From: Bacteroidota bacterium
Lineage (GTDB): Bacteria; Bacteroidota; Bacteroidia; Cytophagales; Cyclobacteriaceae
Assembly (NCBI GenBank): GCA_024643595.1
Contig: JAHEMS010000107.1
Coordinates: 1 to 9,419 of the forward strand
Reading direction: 5' to 3'
DNA length: 9,419 nucleotides
In this document: piece by piece, positions 1 through 4,754 of the stretch
How positions within the stretch are numbered: the first letter of the stretch is position 1
How the letters are laid out: every line of letters starts with the position of its first letter
The notes under the pieces: generated by a model
Database searches by the model: none
Seen by the model: the letters and a program-made list of their open reading frames with translations, nothing else
What the model was told of the DNA's origin: nothing
Program-made: the position numbers and the translations under genes

Positions 1-524
1 CAAAAGTGGGCAAAGTTTCAGATGTTTTTGATTTGGATCAAACATACGTTGTGGCGGTTATGACCAGTGAAGTTGAAGAAGGGTTTAAGTCATTTGATAA
101 AGTAAAAGAAGAAATTACGCCTGCGGTGAAGAATGAATTAAAAGGTAAAAAAATCATTGAAACATTAGCCACGCAAAAAGGAACGTTGGAAGAAATTGCT
201 GCAGCTTTTGGTTCGGATGCAACCATTAATTCATCGAGTGATTTAAAAATGAACTCAAACACATTACCCTCTGTAGGTCTTGATCCCGTAGCTGTTGGCA
301 AAGCTTTTTCCTTAGAAAACGGAAAGAGAACTCCTCCATTTGCAGGGGAAAATGGTGTATTGATTATTGAACTACAGAATAAAACAACTGCCCCGGCGGT
401 TGGAGATTACGCTATGTTTAAAAATCAATTGCTTCAAGGCTTGAATGGACGTTCTAGTCTTGGAATTTCAGAAGCCATAAAATCTGGCGCTGACATTCAG
501 GACAAGCGATATAAATTCTTTTAA
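1..524 (+). CDS. PpiD/SurA-like periplasmic peptidyl-prolyl cis-trans isomerase, C-terminal fragment
   Basis: The open frame enters from the left edge (first full codon at 3) and stops with TAA at 522-524, giving 173 visible residues. The visible part has no membrane helix. It has the soluble alpha/beta make-up of the region that follows the parvulin domain in the long (about 700-residue) Bacteroidota PpiD-like isomerases: a strand region ending in VVAVMTSEVEEG, then a lysine/glutamate-rich amphipathic helix (FDKVKEEITPAVKNEL), and a tail ending KRYKFF. In that family a single N-terminal helix anchors the protein in the inner membrane, and the periplasmic part helps fold exported and outer-membrane proteins. 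The catalytic parvulin domain and the true start lie outside the window, so activity cannot be judged. A strong terminator begins about 20 nt after the stop, so this is the last gene of its transcript. The identification comes from general resemblance, without a diagnostic motif. Confidence 0.7.
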   Translation, partial: KVGKVSDVFDLDQTYVVAVMTSEVEEGFKSFDKVKEEITPAVKNELKGKKIIETLATQKGTLEEIAAAFGSDATINSSSDLKMNSNTLPSVGLDPVAVGKAFSLENGKRTPPFAGENGVLIIELQNKTTAPAVGDYAMFKNQLLQGLNGRSSLGISEAIKSGADIQDKRYKFF

Positions 525-544
525 TTATCTAACAATATGAAAGC

Positions 545-575
545 AACGCCCCGACCAACGGGGCGTTTTACTTTT
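545..575 (+). terminator. Rho-independent terminator after the isomerase gene
   Basis: A perfect 9-bp GC-rich stem is visible: AACGCCCCG (545-553), loop ACCAA (554-558), CGGGGCGTT (559-567). It is followed by the T-rich tract TTACTTTT (568-575). It lies 20 nt past the isomerase stop codon and ends 3 nt before the next start codon at 579. On the opposite strand the hairpin has no comparable T tract, so it is read as a one-way terminator. Confidence 0.9.
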
Positions 576-578
576 AAC

Positions 579-842
579 ATGGATGCAAACTGGTTAATTA
601 ATTTTAAAAAGAAACTGGAGGATCATTATGCGTGGCCATCGCTCTACACCTTTAAATTCATAGTGCCGACAGAAAAAGAGGAAGAAGTGAGAAATTTATT
701 TCCCAATCATACCAGCTCTGCCAAGTTGTCGAAAAATGGAAAATACACCAGTATAACGATCAATATGATGATGCCCTCCAGCGATGCCGTTATTGAGGTT
801 TACCAAACCGCATCCATCATTGAGGGGATAATCGCTCTCTGA
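579..842 (+). CDS. DUF493 family protein (YbeD-like)
   Basis: This encodes 87 residues of the small DUF493/YbeD-like family, which has a ferredoxin-like alpha/beta fold and no settled biochemical role. Family hallmarks visible are the opening helix (KKLEDHYAWP), the strand TFKFIVP near residues 22-28, and the second strand pair YTSITINMMMPSSDAVIEVY, ending IEGIIAL. The reading frame is open back to 537, but the first 14 codons of the longer version would be encoded by the terminator hairpin itself. The ATG at 579 gives the usual family length and N-terminus. No Shine-Dalgarno sequence precedes it. The gene begins directly behind the terminator and ends 72 nt before the next gene. It probably depends on read-through or on a leaderless transcript starting close to the ATG. 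Confidence 0.85.
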   Translation: MDANWLINFKKKLEDHYAWPSLYTFKFIVPTEKEEEVRNLFPNHTSSAKLSKNGKYTSITINMMMPSSDAVIEVYQTASIIEGIIAL

Positions 843-914
843 TAGGTAGAATGCACGTAACCTCTTAGAAACCTGAACTGATTATTTTATCTTTATTAAC
901 CAATTCCAAATACT
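843..914 (+). promoter_or_regulatory. Spacer with a possible promoter for the dehydratase-rsmI-suhB run
   Basis: This 72-nt gap is the only sizeable spacer upstream of four overlapping genes. It holds TATCTTTA at 888-895, which matches the Bacteroidota -7 box TAnnTTTG except at its last base. TTAG lies at 865-868, 19 nt upstream, and is a 3-of-4 match to the TTTG -33 box. A start site near 902 would leave a leader of about 13 nt. In AT-rich DNA such matches arise readily by chance. Confidence 0.25.
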
Positions 915-1151
915 ATGTGGATAGAAGAAAATAACCGACTGATCAGATCTTTCATATTCGTGGACTTCAAAGATGCATTTGGTTTTATGACTAAGGTTGC
1001 ATTACTCGCTGAAAAAATGGATCATCATCCAAATTGGTCTAATGTGTACAATAAGGTAACTATTGAGCTCACCACCCACGATGCTGGCCATGTAATAACT
1101 GATAAGGATAGAAAATTAGCCAAGGCAATTGATCAACTATTAACTATTTGA
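915..1151 (+). CDS. Pterin-4a-carbinolamine dehydratase (short form)
   Basis: The 78-residue product matches the PCD/DCoH family, which dehydrates 4a-hydroxytetrahydropterin and so helps recycle the pterin cofactor of aromatic amino-acid hydroxylases. The family signature is present: E33-x3-H37-H38-P39-N40, then Y45, then H55-D56 and D63. The two adjacent histidines and H55 are the expected active-site histidines. The protein begins directly at the first strand and lacks the N-terminal helix found in the usual 95-118-residue members. I believe such short forms are common in Bacteroidota, and no in-frame upstream start restores the helix. Its stop codon overlaps the TTG start of rsmI (TTGA, 1148-1151), which implies coupled translation. 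No hydroxylase gene lies nearby, so its physiological partner is not shown here. Confidence 0.88.
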   Translation: MWIEENNRLIRSFIFVDFKDAFGFMTKVALLAEKMDHHPNWSNVYNKVTIELTTHDAGHVITDKDRKLAKAIDQLLTI

Positions 1152-1834
1152 GCACTCCAACTACTTCTCTATACCTAGTGCCAACTCCCATAGGAAATCT
1201 GGGCGATATCACGTTGCGTGCATTGGATGTTTTAAAAATTGTGAATACTATTTTAGCGGAGGACACACGAACATCTGGATTTCTGCTCAACCATTACGGG
1301 ATATCAAAACCGCTTCAAAGTTTTCATATTTTCAATGAACATAAAGCGCTTGCCGGATTGATTGAACGGATGAAAGAAGGTGAAATAATGGCATTAGTCA
1401 GCGATGCTGGAACACCAGGAATTTCTGATCCTGGTTTTTTACTAGTGAGGGAGGCGCTAAAAGCCGGATTGAAAATAGATTGTTTGCCTGGTGCCACTGC
1501 ACTCATCCCCGCGCTGGTTAAATCTGGTTTCCCAACAGATCGTTTTGTGTTCGAGGGATTTCTTCCGCATAAAAAGGGGAGGCAAACTACATTAAAAAAG
1601 TTAGCAGAAGAAGATCGCACCATCGTACTCTATGAATCACCCCATCGATTAATAAAAACGTTGGAGCAACTCATTGAATTTTTTGGATCGGATAGGAGAA
1701 TATCGGTTTCTCGCGAACTCACTAAACTGCACGAAGAAACTTTTACAGGAACTGTACAGGAAGTGCTTCATCATTTTTCGACAAAAGATGTAAAAGGAGA
1801 AATTGTTTTGGTGATCGATGGCAAAAAACAATAA
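1148..1834 (+). CDS. rsmI: 16S rRNA (cytidine(1402)-2'-O)-methyltransferase
   Basis: RsmI transfers a methyl group from S-adenosylmethionine to the 2'-OH of C1402 in the ribosomal decoding centre. The 228-residue protein shows the class III (tetrapyrrole-methylase-type) motifs in order: YLVPTPIGNLGDITLRAL (residues 9-26), ILAEDTRTSG (35-44), VSDAGTPGISDPG (84-96), PGATALIPALVKSGFP (114-129), FLPHKKGRQ (138-146), YESPHRL (162-168) and SRELTKLHEE (188-197). It is shorter than the E. coli enzyme of about 286 residues and lacks the C-terminal extension, which looks normal for this phylum. The start is a TTG overlapping the previous stop codon. No in-frame ATG lies before the conserved VPTPIGN segment, so a non-ATG start is needed. 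Its 3' end overlaps the next gene by 17 nt. Confidence 0.95.
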   Translation: MSTPTTSLYLVPTPIGNLGDITLRALDVLKIVNTILAEDTRTSGFLLNHYGISKPLQSFHIFNEHKALAGLIERMKEGEIMALVSDAGTPGISDPGFLLVREALKAGLKIDCLPGATALIPALVKSGFPTDRFVFEGFLPHKKGRQTTLKKLAEEDRTIVLYESPHRLIKTLEQLIEFFGSDRRISVSRELTKLHEETFTGTVQEVLHHFSTKDVKGEIVLVIDGKKQ

Positions 1835-2600
1835 TTGGATTTATCAAAATGTATTGATGCTCGCCACGATGGCTACCGTTCTATTATCGGCAGGGTGGCT
1901 AATGAAGACATTCCCTTTGTTAGTTTTTGTCGGCATCGCACCATTATTTGCTATTTCCGATTTAGCAAAAAAAAATAATGCGCCATGGAACTACCTGGAG
2001 CTGATTCTCCTTTCGTTGGCAATTTCATTTTTCTGTGCAAGTTTCTTTGATACTACACTTTTAATCCCCGTCCTCGCTCAGTCTATTTTAATGACACTGA
2101 CATTTGCCGGGTATGCATTTGCATACCAAAACCTGGGTAGCAGAATTGGTAAATTTACCATTATTTTTTTCTGGCTTGGCTTAGAATACCTTCTGTTGAA
2201 GCTTCCGTGGAGAGGCGATTTTTTCTTTCTTGCCGATGCGTTAACACTTATGAATAATTGGTGGAAATGGAATGTACACTTCGGATATCTTGGTATTTCC
2301 ATTTGGGTGCTTACCGTTAATTTGTTTTTTTTTCTTGGATTTTTTAAAAATCGCGGCTATAACTGGTACTATATTGGATTAGCAATTCTCCTGTTAGCTG
2401 GACCCATTATTTATTCAACTTACTATTTGGATACGGCCGGAATTAATAGAGAACAAATGATTTCATTATACAGTGGCTTTGGTGATACCTTGAATAAAAA
2501 TTACAGAGATCGGGGTGAATTAATTACCCGATCATCTGCCTGGATTTCTGTCCTTATTTTACTTTTATCATTTGTAAAAAATAAAGTTAAAAAGAAATGA
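1818..2600 (+). CDS. Lnt-like integral membrane protein without the nitrilase (CN-hydrolase) domain
   Basis: This 260-residue, strongly hydrophobic protein has about eight likely membrane helices (near residues 10-27, 31-47, 58-77, 80-103, 113-128, 155-175, 182-203 and 239-254). Several segments resemble the membrane part of apolipoprotein N-acyltransferase: FPLLVFVGIAPLF (32-44), FFWLGLEYLLLKLPW (117-131) and NNWWKWNVHFGYLG (146-159), followed by the WVLTVN helix. Lnt is normally 480-550 residues, with a periplasmic nitrilase-like domain carrying a Glu-Lys-Cys triad between helices 7 and 8. Here only about 35 residues (204-238) occupy that place, so no catalytic domain exists. The tail helix after RGELITR resembles the last helix of full Lnt. 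Acyltransferase activity is therefore not expected, and its role is unknown. It starts inside rsmI (an alternative ATG lies at 1857 but would cut helix 1) and overlaps suhB by 4 nt. It carries a 9-A run (1967-1975) and a 9-T run (2325-2333). Confidence 0.65.
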   Translation: MAKNNNWIYQNVLMLATMATVLLSAGWLMKTFPLLVFVGIAPLFAISDLAKKNNAPWNYLELILLSLAISFFCASFFDTTLLIPVLAQSILMTLTFAGYAFAYQNLGSRIGKFTIIFFWLGLEYLLLKLPWRGDFFFLADALTLMNNWWKWNVHFGYLGISIWVLTVNLFFFLGFFKNRGYNWYYIGLAILLLAGPIIYSTYYLDTAGINREQMISLYSGFGDTLNKNYRDRGELITRSSAWISVLILLLSFVKNKVKKK

Positions 2601-3391
2601 ATCTCACGTCCCTTGAAAAAAATGTAATTGAGCTTTGCCACGAGGTAGGCTCATTCATGAGTAAAGAATTAGATGGATTTGATCTAAGTAAAATTGAACA
2701 AAAAGGCAGTTCAAGTAACTTGGTATCCTATGTGGATAAAGAGTCAGAAAAAAGAATTGTTGAACGATTATCTAAAGAATTACCCGGTTCTGGATTCATT
2801 GCGGAAGAAGGTACAGACAAAGCTGGCACGAATGAATATCGATGGATAATAGACCCCTTAGACGGCACTACCAATTATTTGCACGGATTACCTCTTTACG
2901 CCATTAGTATAGGTTTGCAAAAAAGTGATCAGACTATATTAGGTATTGTATATGATGTGAGTCGTAAAGAATGCTTTCATGCCATCGAAGGTCAGCAGGC
3001 CAAGTGTAACGGAAAAGAAATAAAAATTTCTCCAATCAAGAAACTCGAAGAATGTCTGTTGGCTACTGGCTTCCCATATTATCATTCAGAAAAAAAAGAA
3101 GATTACCTTGATATCATCAAAGATTTTCTTGAAAACACACATGGCATCAGAAGACTTGGTAGCGCTGCGATTGATCTTGCCTATGTTGCCTGCGGACGAC
3201 TAGAAGGATTTTTTGAGTATAACCTGAAGGCCTGGGACGTAGCCGGAGGGGCATTTATCGTACAACAAGCCGGTGGAACTGTATCCGATTTTAAAGGTGG
3301 TTCGAATTACATCTTCGGAGGTGAACTTTGCGCTGGTGGTCATGCTCACGATCAAATGCTTAAAGTCATTCAGGAAAAATGGTGGAAATAG
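2597..3391 (+). CDS. suhB: Inositol-1-monophosphatase family phosphatase (SuhB-like)
   Basis: This cytoplasmic Mg2+-dependent phosphomonoesterase of 264 residues has the usual length for the family. Metal-site motifs are intact: E70-E71 in FIAEEG, D86-P-L-D89-G-T-T-N93 in WIIDPLDGTTN, and W213-D214-V-A-G-G near the C-terminus. The LVSYVDKESE segment (42-51) and the GSAAIDLAYVACGRLEG helix (188-204) are also typical. The family hydrolyses inositol-1-phosphate and related sugar phosphates, and E. coli SuhB additionally takes part in rRNA transcription. The physiological substrate here cannot be told from sequence. The ATG overlaps the previous stop (ATGA, 2597-2600), making this the last gene of a coupled four-gene run. 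No T-tract terminator follows its stop. The symbol denotes family likeness. Confidence 0.92.
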   Translation: MNLTSLEKNVIELCHEVGSFMSKELDGFDLSKIEQKGSSSNLVSYVDKESEKRIVERLSKELPGSGFIAEEGTDKAGTNEYRWIIDPLDGTTNYLHGLPLYAISIGLQKSDQTILGIVYDVSRKECFHAIEGQQAKCNGKEIKISPIKKLEECLLATGFPYYHSEKKEDYLDIIKDFLENTHGIRRLGSAAIDLAYVACGRLEGFFEYNLKAWDVAGGAFIVQQAGGTVSDFKGGSNYIFGGELCAGGHAHDQMLKVIQEKWWK

Positions 3392-3478
3392 ACCTCATTC
3401 ATTTGCAAAATCCATCTGAAAGAGACTTTATTTGTATACGACAAATTATTAATAAAAAATAGGTGTTATGAATGAGGT
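3392..3478. repeat. 11-bp inverted repeat framing the suhB downstream spacer
   Basis: ACCTCATTCAT (3392-3402) begins right after the suhB stop codon. Its exact reverse complement ATGAATGAGGT lies at 3468-3478, with 65 bp between. Inside that interval is a smaller dyad, ATTTGT-ATACG-ACAAAT (3430-3446). Neither has a following T tract, so neither looks like an ordinary terminator. The function is unknown and chance cannot be excluded. Confidence 0.5.
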
Positions 3479-3493
3479 GTATAACTTTGTCTC

Positions 3494-3664
3494 ATGTTTC
3501 AACAAATCTTAATAATCTTAATTTTTATAGGTGCAGCCATTTATTTAGGTAGACTTGCCTATCGTTCTTTTCAGGCAAAGAACGCCTGTGAATCAGGATG
3601 TGGTAAATGTGGTGCCTTGGATTTGCAAAAAATTGAAAATGACCTTAAAGTCAAAGGACTTTAA
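3494..3664 (+). CDS. Small Cys-rich membrane protein, FeoB-associated type
   Basis: A 56-codon frame runs from ATG at 3494 to TAA at 3662-3664, with an in-frame stop just upstream at 3482-3484, so the start is fixed. The product has one N-terminal membrane helix (residues 4-19), a short basic/aromatic stretch with R20 and R24, and then a C32-x3-C36-x2-C39 cluster (ACESGCGKCG). It ends in a charged, probably helical tail. This layout is that of the FeoB-associated Cys-rich membrane protein family (formerly grouped as 'P12' or virus attachment-like). Members are often found beside feoB, and their cysteines are suspected to bind iron or another metal. No feoB lies in this window, so the gene is an orphan here. 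The perfect -7-like box TAACTTTG (3482-3489) sits only 4 nt before the ATG. Its stop overlaps the convergent radical SAM stop. Confidence 0.85.
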   Translation: MFQQILIILIFIGAAIYLGRLAYRSFQAKNACESGCGKCGALDLQKIENDLKVKGL

Positions 3665-4689
3665 GATTCAACCCAAACTCGTGTTCCTTCCGTACAGTTT
3701 TTACATATTTCGATTTGACTCCTGGAATTTAATAATGAAGTTCTAAAGTGATTATAGGCATCACTTTTCCAAATTGAGTCGAAAGAAAGATCATTCAAAT
3801 TGCCCATAACATGATGTGCATCTTTGTCAAAACAACAAGGAACTACCTTGCCATCCCAGGTAATGACGCAACTATGCCACATCTTCCAGCATTGATTAAG
3901 TAATTTATTTTTAATGGCATATTTGCCTTGCGCATTTTTTTTATACCTCGAATATTTATCAATCGTTGGGATCAGGTCAGAACCATTTTCAAATTGATAA
4001 ATCTGAGCCGTTTTAAAGGCCACCTGATTTACTCCCAAGTCTTTACCCAGTTTATTTACCTCATCAATCTGATGCTCATTTTGCCTGACCACCAGAAATT
4101 GAAATACGACAAAGGGAGTTTGTGAGTTAAGTTCTTTTTTAAACCGAACAATATTTTTTGTTCCTTCAATTACTTTGTCCAATCTCCCCCCAACACGATA
4201 ACCTTCATAGGCTTCCTGTGTTGTTCCATCAATCGAAATAATCAACCGATCAAGTCCGGATTGAATAGTTCGCTTCGCCATGGCTTCCGTTAGATAATGT
4301 GCGTTGGTGGAAGTGGTTGTGTAAATATTCCTGGAAGACGCGTAACTAACAAAATCCAAAAATTGCGGATGCAGATACGGTTCCCCTTGAAAATAAAAAG
4401 TAAGATATAAGAGCGAATCTTTTAGGGCATCAATGGTTCCCTTAAACAAATCAAATTGCAACATACCGGTTGGGCGTGTAAATGATCGCAATCCGGAAGG
4501 GCACTCAGGACAACGAAGATTACATGAGGTGGTTGGTTCAATGGAAACACTAAAGGGCAATGACCAATGATAAGGTTTTCCAGATAGCCTGGAATAATAA
4601 TAGCTAAATAAGACGCCACTGGCATTTAAAAGCCTTGCAGGCGTCATTCGTTTAACCAGGTTCAGGATATCAAATAGGGAGTCCATCAT
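3661..4689 (-). CDS. Radical SAM/SPASM domain protein of unknown substrate
   Basis: This 342-residue protein has the radical SAM cluster motif C56-N-L-R-C60-P-E-C63, which binds the 4Fe-4S cluster that cleaves S-adenosylmethionine. The barrel then shows YFQGEP (99-104, the GGE-like SAM-binding site), TSTNA (126-130) and IISIDGTTQEAYEGYR (150-165). A C-terminal SPASM/twitch-type domain follows, with C267, C274, C285, C286, C329 and C332 (motif WDGKVVPCC, GNLNDLSFDSIW, CKNC), likely to hold one auxiliary cluster. The length and the SPASM domain suit a peptide- or protein-modifying enzyme or a metabolic maturase. No precursor peptide or partner is evident nearby, so the reaction is unknown. The 55 residues before the motif are helical and partly hydrophobic. 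Two ATGs in tandem (4687-4689 and 4684-4686) make the exact start uncertain by one codon. It is divergent from the DUF4105 gene across 65 nt. Confidence 0.9.
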   Translation of the reverse strand: MMDSLFDILNLVKRMTPARLLNASGVLFSYYYSRLSGKPYHWSLPFSVSIEPTTSCNLRCPECPSGLRSFTRPTGMLQFDLFKGTIDALKDSLLYLTFYFQGEPYLHPQFLDFVSYASSRNIYTTTSTNAHYLTEAMAKRTIQSGLDRLIISIDGTTQEAYEGYRVGGRLDKVIEGTKNIVRFKKELNSQTPFVVFQFLVVRQNEHQIDEVNKLGKDLGVNQVAFKTAQIYQFENGSDLIPTIDKYSRYKKNAQGKYAIKNKLLNQCWKMWHSCVITWDGKVVPCCFDKDAHHVMGNLNDLSFDSIWKSDAYNHFRTSLLNSRSQIEICKNCTEGTRVWVES

Positions 4690-4754
4690 AGCGATCTTCC
4701 AAAATTACCGTTTACTACTCGTTTGTCTTATCTTTAACATTACATATTTTTAGG
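4690..4754. promoter_or_regulatory. Divergent promoter spacer between the radical SAM and DUF4105 genes
   Basis: Two genes point away from each other across 65 nt, so both promoters should lie here or just inside the genes. On the - strand a perfect TAnnTTTG box (TAATTTTG) occupies 4707-4700, about 11 nt before the radical SAM start, without a clear TTTG -33 box. On the + strand TATCTTTA (4729-4736) is a one-mismatch box 18 nt before the DUF4105 start. The arrangement would allow co-regulation, but no operator-like dyad was seen. Confidence 0.4.

Noticed and set aside
537..578. 14-codon N-terminal extension of the DUF493 protein
   Set aside because: These codons are the terminator hairpin and its T tract, and the family N-terminus begins at the ATG at 579.
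1823..1829. A AAAAAC slippery heptamer in the rsmI/Lnt-like overlap, a possible programmed frameshift
   Set aside because: It is in the slip-prone register only for the Lnt-like frame. A -1 slip there would enter the rsmI frame and stop at once at TAA 1832-1834. Ordinary overlap explains the region.
2110..2127. 18-bp palindrome (GGTATGCA TT TGCATACC) in the Lnt-like gene
   Set aside because: It lies deep in coding sequence, has no T tract and encodes ordinary membrane-helix residues. Chance is the simpler reading.
3468..3512. 14-codon frame starting at ATG 3468, as a possible leader peptide
   Set aside because: It lacks any attenuator-like structure or codon run and simply overlaps the start of the small gene out of frame.
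3563..3584. 8-bp-arm hairpin (CGTTCTTT, 6-nt loop, AAAGAACG) in the small FeoB-associated-type gene
   Set aside because: It is internal to the coding region and has no terminator tail or neighbouring regulatory context.
3555..3746. 63-codon + strand frame running across the radical SAM 3' end
   Set aside because: It overlaps the better-supported 56-codon gene in another frame, continues antisense to the radical SAM gene and has no recognisable protein features.
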